A DNA stretch of 64,000 nt from Aliivibrio fischeri ATCC 7744 = JCM 18803 = DSM 507 (GCF_023983475.1 NZ_CP092712.1:992001-1056000), one strand, 5' to 3'. Shown: positions 11,569 through 21,610, counted from the stretch's first letter. Numbers and translations: made by a program. Notes: generated by a model not told the origin, from the letters alone.

Positions 11569-12444
11569 TTACGCTTTAATTGTTGTGGTTAGGGTAAATG
11601 CGCTACCTGGTTCAACGGTTTGGGCTTCTTCTAAGCTAGTTGCGTGGTAAGTAGATTCAACACACACCATGGTTTTGTAGCCATCATTATTCATATCAGC
11701 CATCGATTCAGCGCCTTCAATCCAAGGGTTCCAAATAACCGCAGCATTATGACCTGAATTCGTCACCGTCAATGTACGCTGAGAGTCTGAAACTGATACG
11801 GTATTTTCTGGGTGAGTATATACACGGTCAACGGCAGCATTTATTGATAGAGTGTCTTCACCTGTACATAGTTTGGCATTTTGAAGGCCGTCAATATATG
11901 TTGGACCCATGCCCGTAATTGTTGTTGAGGCAATATCCGCAACGTTAAGGTAAGTATGTAAAGCACCTGAACAATTCCATGCTTTGTTATCCGTATTTTT
12001 TGCGTCAAGCGTAATACGTAACTCATCACCAATTTCAACGGTTAAGAGTGCTTCAAATTCAAAAGGCCAAATCGCTTTGGTTGCTTCAGATGCTTCTAAT
12101 CCTAGAACGACAATAACGCCATTATCATTTTCACGGTGTTCAATAAGCGTCCACTCATTATTACGAGCAAAGCCGTGAGCAGGATCGGCGATACGGCCAA
12201 ACCATGGCCAACAAACAGGAACACCGCCACGAATTGCTTTTTCAGGGTTAAAGATGGCTTCTTTACTCATCCAAATAAGATCGTCTTGTCCTTTTGGCGT
12301 AAAAGATAAAACATGGCCACCATGAAGAGAAATGGCTGCATTGGCTTTGTCATGAATGACACGAATCACTTTTACATCATCTAATTGAGCAACAGTGACG
12401 TTATCAGATAATACACTGATAATTGGAAGCTGAGTAAGATTCAT
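11569..12444 (-). CDS. yeaD: D-hexose-6-phosphate mutarotase (YeaD family)
   Basis: This 291-residue aldose-1-epimerase-like enzyme belongs to the YeaD group, which interconverts the alpha and beta anomers of glucose-6-phosphate. It shows the family's ALHGGHVLSFTPKGQDDLIW-like N-terminal region (residues 38-57), the PVCWPWFGR motif and the GALHTYLNV segment with the catalytic His. It sits directly downstream of gapA on the same strand, the same gapA-yeaD pairing as in enterobacteria, and links hexose-phosphate supply to glycolysis. A terminator between the two (12552-12578) suggests partly separate transcription. Confidence 0.9.
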   Translation of the reverse strand: MNLTQLPIISVLSDNVTVAQLDDVKVIRVIHDKANAAISLHGGHVLSFTPKGQDDLIWMSKEAIFNPEKAIRGGVPVCWPWFGRIADPAHGFARNNEWTLIEHRENDNGVIVVLGLEASEATKAIWPFEFEALLTVEIGDELRITLDAKNTDNKAWNCSGALHTYLNVADIASTTITGMGPTYIDGLQNAKLCTGEDTLSINAAVDRVYTHPENTVSVSDSQRTLTVTNSGHNAAVIWNPWIEGAESMADMNNDGYKTMVCVESTYHATSLEEAQTVEPGSAFTLTTTIKA

Positions 12445-12551
12445 AGGTAACTCCTAAAATAATAAATATGCATTCTTCTTCTATTTAATATTCAGAGAAA
12501 TGGCTTCTTTTTGATTGAATAGAAAAAGGATAAATACTGAATTGCAGGTAT

Positions 12552-12578
12552 AAAAAAGGCGACAATTAAGTCGCCTTT
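12552..12578 (-). terminator. Terminator after gapA
   Basis: A 9-bp perfect stem (AAAGGCGAC / GTCGCCTTT) with a 6-nt loop is followed on the minus strand by a T-run. It is placed between gapA and yeaD and would lower yeaD expression relative to gapA. Confidence 0.85.
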
Positions 12579-12638
12579 CATGCTTAAAAGATAGTAAAAC
12601 CTTTTAAGTTAGCTTTCAAAGAAAGTCTAAACTAATGC

Positions 12639-13970
<1,332 letters not shown>

Positions 13971-14378
13971 ATGGAGACACCAAAAACATTTTTAGAATAC
14001 ACCGATGAAGAGTGGCGAAAAAAGCTTACAAAAGAAGAGTTTGATATTTGTAGAAAACAAGGAACAGAAGCGCCTTTCTCAGGAACGTTATTGCATAATA
14101 AAGAAAAAGGTTACTACGCCTGTACTTGTTGCCAAACGATTTTATTTGTATCTGATAATAAATATGACTCAGGTTGTGGGTGGCCAAGCTTTGATGCCCC
14201 AGTGAACGATCAAGTCATAAGATATATTGAAGATAACAGCCATGGGATGAGAAGAATAGAGATCCGTTGTCGTCATTGTGATAGTCATTTAGGGCATGTT
14301 TTTGATGATGGCCCCAAAACAACCAACGAAAGATATTGTGTGAATTCCGTTTCTTTAAATTTTTCGCAAGATAAATAA
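13971..14378 (+). CDS. msrB: Peptide-methionine (R)-S-oxide reductase MsrB
   Basis: This 135-residue enzyme reduces methionine-R-sulfoxide in damaged proteins. Four zinc ligands are visible as two CxxC pairs (CTCC near residue 47 and CRHC near 98). The substrate motif SGCGWPSF and the GLGHVF-like [10 protein letters not shown] follow. The catalytic Cys is in RYCVNSVSL near the C-terminus. An AAAGGAG ribosome site precedes the ATG. Its own terminator downstream has been split by an IS4-type element. Confidence 0.96.
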   Translation: METPKTFLEYTDEEWRKKLTKEEFDICRKQGTEAPFSGTLLHNKEKGYYACTCCQTILFVSDNKYDSGCGWPSFDAPVNDQVIRYIEDNSHGMRRIEIRCRHCDSHLGHVFDDGPKTTNERYCVNSVSLNFSQDK

Positions 14379-14424
14379 ATCCATATAAATAAAAAAAGGA
14401 GCGTATTAGGCTAATGCCGCTCGC

Positions 14425-15747
14425 TTAACAGCTAGTGGCTCTTTTTTTATAAGGGTAGCGCGGTGCTTTATAAAGCACTTGTCGCGGAAATGGTTTTCGC
14501 TTTCTTTTCTTTGGCAGGATTAGACGCTTTCCGCTTTCTCGTAGATTTTTCAGCTTCTTGGGCACTGTTCCTGGTGTTCGCCCTGAACACCACAGGAACT
14601 CATCTTGGATTAGCCTTAACGCATTAATAAAGCTTATTCTTAATGGTTCCATTTTATGAAAATCGGCCATTCTTTTCATTTCTAGACGAACGAGGTTATA
14701 AGAAATCAAAATCCCCCATAACTCTTGATATATTCCTTCTATTTTCAAGCTTCTAAGCACTGCTTGATTGTTAAGTTGACCTTGTTTTAATTCACCATAA
14801 CCTTGTTCTATTTCCCATCGTTCCCAGTAAATTTCAACAATATCTTTCAATGGATAAGTCACAGGACACTCTAATGAAGTAATAAACCCTTTGATCTCTC
14901 CTTTCGGCTCAGGTATTAAAACTAAACGAGCTTGCCAGCTATCTCCGAGGTGAGGATATTTCTGTTTTGCATCAGGCGAAACTGGCATTTTAATCAGTTT
15001 ATCGTAGTCTGAAAACTCTTCTAAAACGTCGTACCTAAATTTACTTTTTATTGGAGTTAACCAATGAGTATTTTTTCCTGCATTACGCCATGATTCAAAA
15101 AGTTCAGCGGACATAAAACCACGGTCAAAAAGAGTTAATGAATTATTTGGAGCGGAGCCAACTAATTGTTGTGCATAAGATATTTCACTATTGGTTATTG
15201 GTCCAAAAGCAGCATCTGAAATAAGGTGGGTGCGTGTAGACATGAGGGTAACAGCAAGAACTGAAGGAAATGTAGCCTTACCTGTCGCGTAGCCTAGCTT
15301 TTGGTTATCCTTAGTTTCAGGGGTTTTAAATTGAGTCCCGTCAACGCTCATGAGTTTAAGTCCACAAACTAAATCAGGCGATTCTTCTGTCTCCCATTTA
15401 CTTGCAGTGGTATGAAATAGGTAACGTAATGGTTCATAACCAATACGCTGTCTAGCTTTTACGATACTACTTGTGGCCAAGGGAGGGAGTTCCCCTTTAG
15501 CATCAGGGAAGGCTAATTCTAATTTATCACAAACATCGCTAATGGAGCGGTTACGCATTAAGCCAATTCCAAGCACTAACCAAACAGCTTGTTCAGCAGG
15601 AAATCTGCGCTTTCTGATAGCGGCGCGACCAGTTTGGTTAACGGCTTCTGAAATCCACTCAATAGGAATATTTTTCCGAAATGAATCCATAGATTCAGGA
15701 AGGTGAAATTCTGCAGTTAATTGTAATTCACGAGAAAACTCAGACAT
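14425..15747 (-). CDS. IS4-family transposase, copy A
   Basis: This 440-residue DDE transposase carries the catalytic aspartates at about Asp136 (SVDGTQF) and Asp208 (LFDRG). The IS4 signature Y-(2)-R-(3)-E-(6)-K is at Tyr307, Arg310, Glu314 and Lys321 (YWERWEIEQGYGELK). The C-terminus is very basic. The frame is intact, so the element is probably active. The start codon follows at once on a hairpin whose 3' arm contains the only ribosome-site-like AAGG. Confidence 0.95.
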   Translation of the reverse strand: MSEFSRELQLTAEFHLPESMDSFRKNIPIEWISEAVNQTGRAAIRKRRFPAEQAVWLVLGIGLMRNRSISDVCDKLELAFPDAKGELPPLATSSIVKARQRIGYEPLRYLFHTTASKWETEESPDLVCGLKLMSVDGTQFKTPETKDNQKLGYATGKATFPSVLAVTLMSTRTHLISDAAFGPITNSEISYAQQLVGSAPNNSLTLFDRGFMSAELFESWRNAGKNTHWLTPIKSKFRYDVLEEFSDYDKLIKMPVSPDAKQKYPHLGDSWQARLVLIPEPKGEIKGFITSLECPVTYPLKDIVEIYWERWEIEQGYGELKQGQLNNQAVLRSLKIEGIYQELWGILISYNLVRLEMKRMADFHKMEPLRISFINALRLIQDEFLWCSGRTPGTVPKKLKNLRESGKRLILPKKRKRKPFPRQVLYKAPRYPYKKRATSC

Positions 15748-15752
15748 AAAAA

Positions 15753-15781
15753 ATCGGCCTTAAAATAAATTTAAGACCGAT
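15753..15781 (-). promoter_or_regulatory. Hairpin and U-run before the IS4 transposase start (copy A)
   Basis: The arms ATCGGCCTTAAA (15753-15764) and TTTAAGACCGAT (15770-15781) pair along 12 bp with one G-U. On the transposase strand the hairpin is followed directly by TTTTTT and then the ATG. It therefore resembles an intrinsic terminator. It also buries the AAGG that would serve as ribosome site. In other IS elements such hairpins block expression from read-through transcripts. Confidence 0.7.
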
Positions 15782-15869
15782 TATGAAGGCTGCAAAGGAT
15801 CGTTCAAGTCCCTTAAACGATCGGCATTAGCGTATTAGGCTCCTTTTTTATGTTGTTAACATCAGTGAA

Positions 15870-16712
15870 TTAATTTTTCTCAGTTACTTTTGGTAGTAGT
15901 TGTGCTGAGAATTTTTGCTCTTTAATGCTTTTGACTATTACTTCACTTGCTTGTTGTAGTTTTTGTTTTTCTGCATCTGAGAATGAATACAATAGGTCAA
16001 GTTGTTGTTGAGAAGAAACTTGTAGATCAAATTCTTTCCCGACTAAAGCCCAAATATAAGCGTGTTCTGTGTTTTGCTCTTTATGATTGATACTTGCTAG
16101 CGATTTAATAATCGTTGCATGAAAATCGTTTTTATAATCATCTTTAGTTAATAGTTCTAATGAGTGATTTAATAATGTGATGGTTTTATTTCCATTGCGT
16201 AATGCATAAAAGGTAGCAAGTGCATATTGAAGCTCTGCTGTTTCAAGAGAGCGAGAACCTTCAAGTTGTAAAAACTTTCTTAATGCAGACTTATCACCAG
16301 TACTCCAACGATAATAAAGAACTTTGGGTTCTTTAGATTCTTTTAATTCGATACTCAATAAATCGATAGCATCATAGGTATGTATCAGTGCTTCTGAACG
16401 TTTTGTTTTAATTTCTTTTGCAGTGATAGGTTCAATTTGTGCTGCAGATGTTAAACAGGATTGATATTGATAGGTTGCTTGAATGGTTTTTAATTTATCT
16501 AAGTCGTTTTGACTTTTTAAAGTAGTAAAGCGACTTAATATAAGCGCATCACGTTGATTAAGGCACTGCCCATCTCGCATATTTAATTGATCACATTGTA
16601 GCTCAGAATGATCTTCACATAACTGCGTTGTTGTTGGAGTGGTATCAAAACAGCCAGATAAGGAAAATGCAGTAAACGTTATTAGCGAAAATCGTTGAAT
16701 AGTAGAAAACAT
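15870..16712 (-). CDS. DUF2989-family lipoprotein
   Basis: This 280-residue predicted lipoprotein has a short hydrophobic signal ending in the lipobox LSGC (lipidated Cys near residue 21). Cysteine-containing LCEDHSELQCDQLNMRDGQC follows, a pattern I associate with the DUF2989 family of Vibrio and relatives. The rest is mainly helical and may form TPR-like repeats (LQYALATFYALRNGNKTITLLNHSLELL). No enzymatic motif is visible and the function is unknown. The residue after the Cys is Phe, not Asp, which favours sorting to the outer membrane. Its terminator is now interrupted by IS4 copy A. Confidence 0.75.
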   Translation of the reverse strand: MFSTIQRFSLITFTAFSLSGCFDTTPTTTQLCEDHSELQCDQLNMRDGQCLNQRDALILSRFTTLKSQNDLDKLKTIQATYQYQSCLTSAAQIEPITAKEIKTKRSEALIHTYDAIDLLSIELKESKEPKVLYYRWSTGDKSALRKFLQLEGSRSLETAELQYALATFYALRNGNKTITLLNHSLELLTKDDYKNDFHATIIKSLASINHKEQNTEHAYIWALVGKEFDLQVSSQQQLDLLYSFSDAEKQKLQQASEVIVKSIKEQKFSAQLLPKVTEKN

Positions 16713-16832
16713 GATAAGCCTATTGATTGAGAAAATGGAAACGTGATCCGTTACTCCTATTTATCGGCATAATATTGACTAACATTAATGAAAAGATATC
16801 GTTTGTTCATATTTTTATAAATAAAAGAGTAG

Positions 16833-17120
16833 ATGATGAATATAGAGACATTATTAGAATCCATGACTCCTGAGGTTTTTAAAAACCTGCAATACGCAGT
16901 TGAAACAGGGAAGTGGCATAATGGGACACCATTGTCTGCTGAGCAGAGAAGCACATGTATGCAAGCCGTTATGATTTATCAATCTAAATACAATATAGAT
17001 GCACAGCATATGACGGTGGCTGAGGGCGGAGAGATCAGTTTTAAATCAAAATCTGAATTAAAAAAACAGTTTTCTAAAGGACAAGAAGATATTGTTCGCG
17101 TGAATGTTTCTTCTGATTAA
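16833..17120 (+). CDS. yeaC: YeaC-family (DUF1315) protein
   Basis: This 95-residue cytoplasmic protein is similar to E. coli YeaC: LTPEMYQRL-like MTPEVFKNLQYAVETGKW, then LSAEQRSTCMQAVMIYQ and the conserved NIDAQHMTV. The function is unknown. Two consecutive ATG codons (16833, 16836) are possible starts. In E. coli yeaC also lies next to msrB-gapA-yeaD, so this cluster is conserved although rearranged here. Confidence 0.85.
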   Translation: MMNIETLLESMTPEVFKNLQYAVETGKWHNGTPLSAEQRSTCMQAVMIYQSKYNIDAQHMTVAEGGEISFKSKSELKKQFSKGQEDIVRVNVSSD

Positions 17121-17200
17121 TGGCCTATTTGTACTTTTTATTACGGTAAATGAATAAATAAGAAAAACAAATGCAACATTGATCCCAAAAGTGGCTTATA

Positions 17201-17243
17201 AAATTGTCGATAAGTAAACAGTCTAGTAAATTATCGACAATTT
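17201..17243. promoter_or_regulatory. 13-bp perfect inverted repeat before a small ORF
   Basis: The arms AAATTGTCGATAA (17201-17213) and TTATCGACAATTT (17231-17243) are perfectly complementary around a 17-nt spacer. The right arm ends 23 bp before the start of the 49-residue ORF. It is not followed by a T-run, so it is more likely an operator or a leader RNA hairpin than a terminator. I do not recognise the motif. Confidence 0.6.
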
Positions 17244-17266
17244 CATAAATTATAGAATGACGTAAG

Positions 17267-17416
17267 ATGAAAAAGACCAAAGGACAAGTTCTAACCAAAT
17301 TTGCTGCATTTGCCGCTGTATTCTTTTTATTAGCAGTAATTGCTGCACCAAAGTTCCTTGGTAGTGATTCTGATGCTCATGCGTCGAAGAGTTCGTTAAG
17401 TTTATACTCTGAATAG
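17267..17416 (+). CDS. Small single-pass membrane protein (49 residues)
   Basis: The ORF starts ATG at 17267 and ends TAG at 17414-17416. The peptide has a basic start (MKKTKGQVLTK), one hydrophobic segment (about residues 12-28, FAAFAAVFFLLAVIAAP) and a polar Ser/Asp-rich tail (SDSDAHASKSS). It could be a small membrane protein with a short tail, or a signal peptide plus a short mature peptide. I recognise no family. Support comes from its composition and its position behind a perfect palindrome. No clear ribosome site is visible (TGACGTAAG precedes the ATG), so confidence is moderate. Confidence 0.55.
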   Translation: MKKTKGQVLTKFAAFAAVFFLLAVIAAPKFLGSDSDAHASKSSLSLYSE

Positions 17417-17437
17417 CGTCTTTTAAAATGAGTACTA

Positions 17438-18298
17438 TTATTCTTTTGCATTAATAGTATTCACAATTCTCTTGTCTGGTTCTGGTAACCGACTTCCACA
17501 ATGCTTACAGTGTATTGCGTCTGATTCATGTCCACCTTTCAAACAATTAGGACAACGAACAAGATCTCTGTGGGTATTCATCTCTTGATTTAATTCCGCA
17601 GTAATGATCCCCGTTGGTACAGCAAGTATCGAGTAACCTAATAGCATAGTTAAAGAGGCGATTGCTTTACCGAGTGGAGTGTGGGGCACTAAATCACCAT
17701 ATCCTACAGTAGTAATCGTTACGATAGCCCAGTAGATACTTTGTGGAATACTTGTAAATCCATTCTCCGGCCCTTCAATTACAAACATTAATGAACCAAA
17801 AACAGAAACAAGAATCGCAACGGTACTAAAAAATATGAGTATTTTGCGTTTGGCCATTAAGAGTGAGCGCAATAGAATATTTGAATCTTGCAAGTAACGA
17901 ACAAGTTTTAAAATTCGGAAAATACGCATTACTCGAAGCAAACGAATAATAGCTATATAGCTAGCGCTAGGGAAGAAGAGAGCTAGGTATGTGGGTAATA
18001 TTGCTAATAAATCAATAATGCCATAGAAGCTTTTTGCATAAGAGCTTGGTCGTGGAGAGCAATAAAGACGCAAAAGATACTCAAGTGTGAAGATAGCAGT
18101 AAATAAATACTCAAGCTTCCATAATACTTCCCCATACTGTAAACGCACAGAGCTTATAGAATCTAATATCAAAGTTGCTTGTGATAATAAGATTAAAATA
18201 ATTAAGGCGATATCGAATCTTCTGCCACCTTTAGTATGGGTGCCAAAGATGATTGTATATAGATGATGCTTTATTGGTTTTTTTCTTGTTTTTGTCAT
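17438..18298 (-). CDS. Voltage-gated-type potassium channel with C-terminal zinc ribbon
   Basis: This 286-residue six-TM channel subunit has the K+ selectivity filter TTVGYGD near residue 199. Its S4-like segment has regularly spaced arginines (RLLRVMRIFRILKLVRYL, about 120-137), so voltage sensing is plausible. After S6 the C-terminus holds a compact zinc ribbon with two CxxC pairs (CPNC and CKHC, about residues 247-268). No RCK/TrkA-N domain is present. It is distinct from E. coli Kch, which carries an RCK domain. The gene stands alone between the small ORF and the adhE control region. Confidence 0.9.
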   Translation of the reverse strand: MTKTRKKPIKHHLYTIIFGTHTKGGRRFDIALIILILLSQATLILDSISSVRLQYGEVLWKLEYLFTAIFTLEYLLRLYCSPRPSSYAKSFYGIIDLLAILPTYLALFFPSASYIAIIRLLRVMRIFRILKLVRYLQDSNILLRSLLMAKRKILIFFSTVAILVSVFGSLMFVIEGPENGFTSIPQSIYWAIVTITTVGYGDLVPHTPLGKAIASLTMLLGYSILAVPTGIITAELNQEMNTHRDLVRCPNCLKGGHESDAIHCKHCGSRLPEPDKRIVNTINAKE

Positions 18299-18880
18299 TT
18301 ATCTGTATTTATAAGCTATTGCTGTATAGCAAGAATAATCAAAAAACTCTGACCTCTCTAGTATTTCTTTTAATCAATTTCTAATCCTATCTTTTTAAAA
18401 ACACTAAAATTTTACAATAAAGTGATCTAGAGCAAATTATTCACGATATAAATGATGTGAATTTTCCGCGAGTTATACTACTCTTTAGTGGCACGAATAA
18501 TTCGCCTTAATTTGTCATTTTTGGCCGCGATTATGTAATTTTATTACAGTTTGATTTTTTGTTATTGATTGATTTGTTAAGAGTTGAATGTTTGAAGTGC
18601 TTCTATTTTTGCATTAAGTATGTGATATAAATCACTTTTTAAATGTGCTATCCGTAAGGGGTAAGCCGAAAGTGGTAAATATTTTCTGATAACTGATCTG
18701 AATCAATACTTTTAAAAATGTGAAAGAATATAATCAGTTTTGAAAGCAATTTACTAAGAAAGTACAGCGAGAACGTGAAGGGAATTTTCGGTCTTGTTAT
18801 ACAAATGAAATAAAAAATCAAAGTTCTTACTAAATAGTTTTTAATGATTTATATAGTTTTTTAATTTTAGGAGAAACACT
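18299..18880. promoter_or_regulatory. Long adhE upstream control region
   Basis: These 582 bp contain no convincing ORF. They hold the promoters of the channel gene (minus) and adhE (plus). A CRP/FNR-like dyad TGTGATATAAATCACT is at 18621-18636 (half sites TGTGA and TCACT around 6 bp). A long leader for adhE is known in E. coli, where Fnr, Cra and others act. An AGGAG ribosome site lies just before the adhE ATG. Confidence 0.6.
18621..18636. promoter_or_regulatory. CRP/FNR-like site upstream of adhE
   Basis: The dyad TGTGA-N6-TCACT differs from the CRP consensus TGTGA-N6-TCACA at one position. It lies about 245 bp upstream of the adhE start. The inner GTGAT-N4-ATCAC is intermediate between CRP and FNR sites, so either regulator could bind. 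Confidence 0.5.
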
Positions 18881-21556
18881 ATGCCTGTAACTAACCTAGC
18901 TGAATTAGATGCTCTAGTAGCACGCGTTAAAGCAGCACAAGAAGAGTTCGCAACTTTTTCTCAAGAGCAAGTTGATGCAATCTTCCGTGCAGCATCTCTA
19001 GCAGCTAACCAAGCTCGTATCCCGCTAGCACAACAAGCGGTTGCTGAGTCTGGCATGGGTATCGTTGAAGATAAGGTTATCAAAAACCATTTCGCATCAG
19101 AGTTCATCTACAACAAATATAAAGATGAAAAAACATGTGGCATTCTTGAAGAAGACGATAACCTAGGAACAATGACTATCGCAGAACCTGTAGGTATTAT
19201 CTGTGGTATCGTTCCAACAACCAACCCAACATCTACTGCAATCTTCAAATCTCTAATCTCTCTAAAAACTCGTAACGGTATCATTTTCTCGCCACACCCA
19301 CGTGCGAAAAACTCTACTAATGATGCAGCGAAACTTGTTTTAGACGCAGCAGTTGCAGCGGGTGCTCCAAAAGACATCATCGGTTGGATTGACCAACCAT
19401 CTGTAGAACTTTCTAATGCACTAATGAAGCACGACGGTATCGCTCTTATCCTTGCTACTGGTGGTCCAGGCATGGTTAAAGCAGCATACTCTTCAGGTAA
19501 ACCTGCAATCGGTGTTGGTGCTGGTAACGTTCCTGTTGTTATCGATGACACAGCTGATGTTAAACGTGCTGTAGCTTCTGTTCTTATGTCTAAAACATTC
19601 GATAACGGCGTAGTTTGTGCTTCTGAGCAAGCTGTAATCGTAATGGATGAAGTATACGACGAAGTTAAAGAGCGTTTTGCTTCTCACAAAGGTTACGTAC
19701 TATCTAAAGCTGAAGCAGATAAAGTTCGTAAAGTTCTACTTATCGACGGTAACCTAAACGCAAACATCGTAGGTCAACCTGCAACAGCTATCGCTGAAAT
19801 GGCTGGCGTTAAAGTTCCAGCTGATACTAAGATCCTTGTTGGTGAAGGTATCGGTGAAGTATCTTACGATGACGAATTCGCTCATGAGAAACTATCTCCA
19901 ACACTAGGTATGTTCCGTGCGTCTTCTTTCGAGAACGCGGTAGACCAAGCTGTTAAAATGGTAGAAATTGGCGGTATCGGCCACACATCTGGTCTGTACA
20001 CTAACCAAGATGTTAACGCTGACCGTATCCGTTACTTTGGTGACAAACTAAAAACAGCACGTATTCTTGTAAATATCCCAACTACTCACGGTGGTATCGG
20101 TGACCTTTACAACTTTAACGTTGCACCTTCTCTAACTCTTGGTTGTGGTTCATGGGGCTGTAACTCTATCTCTGAGAACGTGGGTCCTAAGCACCTTATC
20201 AACAAGAAAACTGTAGCGAAGCGAGCTGAAAATATGTTATGGCACAAACTACCTAAGTCTATCTACTTCCGTCGTGGCAGCCTTCCAATCGCAATGAGCG
20301 ACCTAGAAGGTAAGAAACGTGCATTCCTTGTAACTGACCGTTTCCTATTCAACAACGGTTACGCTGATGACGTAGTTCAACTACTTAAAGCTCAAGGTAT
20401 CGAAGTACAAACATTCTTTGATGTAGAAGCGGATCCAACACTATCTGTTGTTGAGAAAGGCGCTGAAGCAATGAAGAGCTTCCAACCTGACGTAATCCTT
20501 GCTCTAGGTGGTGGTTCACCAATGGATGCTGCTAAGATTATGTGGGTAATGTACGAGCACCCAGAAACTCATTTCGCAGAACTAGCAATGCGCTTTATGG
20601 ATATCCGTAAACGTATCTACAAGTTCCCTAAAATGGGTAAAAAAGCTGAGCTTGTATGTATCACTACAACTTCAGGTACGGGTTCAGAAGTTACTCCATT
20701 CGCTGTTGTTACAGACGACAAGACTGGTGCTAAATACCCACTAGCTGATTACGAAATTACGCCAAACATGGCAATCGTTGATGCTAACCTAGTAATGAAC
20801 ATGCCTAAGTCTCTAACAGCATTTGGTGGTTACGATGCAGTAACTCACGCATTAGAAGCTTACGTATCTGTTCTTGCTAACGAATACTCTGATGGTCAAG
20901 CGCTTCAAGCTCTTAAGATGCTTAAAGAATACTTACCATCAAGCTACAAAAATGGTGCGAACGACCCAATCGCTCGTGAGAAAGTACACAATGCTGCAAC
21001 TATCGCTGGTATCGCGTTTGCTAACGCATTCCTAGGTGTGTGTCACTCAATGGCTCACAAAATCGGTGCTGAGTTCCACTTACCACACGGTTTAGCGAAC
21101 GCATTACTTATCTCAAACGTTGTACGTTACAACGCGAACGATAACCCAACTAAACAAACAGCATTCTCTCAATACGACCGTCCACAAGCACGTCGTCGTT
21201 ACGCAGAAGTTGCTGACCACCTAGGCCTAAGCCAAGCTGGTGACCGTACTGCTCAGAAGATTGAGCGTCTACTAACTTGGTTAGAAGAGCTTAAGAAGGA
21301 TTTAGATATTCCACTATCTATCAAAGATGCAGGTGTTAACGAAGCAGACTTCATCGCTAAACTAGATGAACTATCTGTTGAAGCGTTCGATGACCAATGT
21401 ACTGGTGCGAACCCTCGTTACCCTCTAATCACAGAGCTAAAAGAAGTATTAACAACTTCTTACTACGGTAAGCCTTTTGTTGAAGGTGAAACGTTTGAAG
21501 GCACTACAGTAATTAAAAAAACTGAAGAGCCAAAAGCGAAAAAAGCAAAGAAATAA
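18881..21556 (+). CDS. adhE: Bifunctional acetaldehyde-CoA / alcohol dehydrogenase AdhE
   Basis: This 891-residue fermentative enzyme converts acetyl-CoA to acetaldehyde and then ethanol, regenerating NAD+. The N-terminal aldehyde-dehydrogenase half (about residues 1-440) has its catalytic Cys in NGVVCASEQ near residue 246. The C-terminal iron-dependent alcohol dehydrogenase half (about 450-870) has GGGSPMDAAK and the His-rich metal site GVCHSMAHKIGAEFHLPHG. The tail ends in a Lys-rich stretch. Strong codon bias suggests high expression. The AdhE of this family forms spirosome filaments. Confidence 0.97.
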   Translation: MPVTNLAELDALVARVKAAQEEFATFSQEQVDAIFRAASLAANQARIPLAQQAVAESGMGIVEDKVIKNHFASEFIYNKYKDEKTCGILEEDDNLGTMTIAEPVGIICGIVPTTNPTSTAIFKSLISLKTRNGIIFSPHPRAKNSTNDAAKLVLDAAVAAGAPKDIIGWIDQPSVELSNALMKHDGIALILATGGPGMVKAAYSSGKPAIGVGAGNVPVVIDDTADVKRAVASVLMSKTFDNGVVCASEQAVIVMDEVYDEVKERFASHKGYVLSKAEADKVRKVLLIDGNLNANIVGQPATAIAEMAGVKVPADTKILVGEGIGEVSYDDEFAHEKLSPTLGMFRASSFENAVDQAVKMVEIGGIGHTSGLYTNQDVNADRIRYFGDKLKTARILVNIPTTHGGIGDLYNFNVAPSLTLGCGSWGCNSISENVGPKHLINKKTVAKRAENMLWHKLPKSIYFRRGSLPIAMSDLEGKKRAFLVTDRFLFNNGYADDVVQLLKAQGIEVQTFFDVEADPTLSVVEKGAEAMKSFQPDVILALGGGSPMDAAKIMWVMYEHPETHFAELAMRFMDIRKRIYKFPKMGKKAELVCITTTSGTGSEVTPFAVVTDDKTGAKYPLADYEITPNMAIVDANLVMNMPKSLTAFGGYDAVTHALEAYVSVLANEYSDGQALQALKMLKEYLPSSYKNGANDPIAREKVHNAATIAGIAFANAFLGVCHSMAHKIGAEFHLPHGLANALLISNVVRYNANDNPTKQTAFSQYDRPQARRRYAEVADHLGLSQAGDRTAQKIERLLTWLEELKKDLDIPLSIKDAGVNEADFIAKLDELSVEAFDDQCTGANPRYPLITELKEVLTTSYYGKPFVEGETFEGTTVIKKTEEPKAKKAKK

Positions 21557-21610
21557 TTGATTGCTAAACGCTGAGTTACTTTCACTAGCAATTTGAAAGT
21601 GATAAATAAG

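Larger units (their letters stand above)
14402..15839 (-). mobile_element. IS4-type insertion sequence, copy A (1420 bp)
   Basis: The element runs 14411-15830 with perfect terminal inverted repeats CTAATGCCG / CGGCATTAG. It is flanked by the 9-bp duplication CGTATTAGG at 14402-14410 and 15831-15839. It contains one transposase gene on the minus strand. It matches the copy at 31057-32476 except for two bases, both synonymous in the transposase. The duplication coincides with the loop and closing pair of a terminator hairpin. The transposase resembles that of E. coli IS4, which is of similar size. Confidence 0.95.
14391..15847. terminator. msrB-DUF2989 bidirectional terminator, split by IS4 copy A
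   Basis: Removing the element and one 9-bp duplication restores a hairpin: an A-run plus GGAGC, the 7-nt loop GTATTAG, then GCTCC and a T-run. The left half is at 14391-14410 and the right half at 15840-15847. It lies between the convergent genes msrB and the DUF2989 gene, so it originally served both strands. Confidence 0.85.

Noticed and set aside
18641..18720. A possible riboswitch in the adhE leader (GTAAGGGGTAAGCCGAAAG)
   Set aside because: It does not match any riboswitch core that I know, and the pairing is weak.
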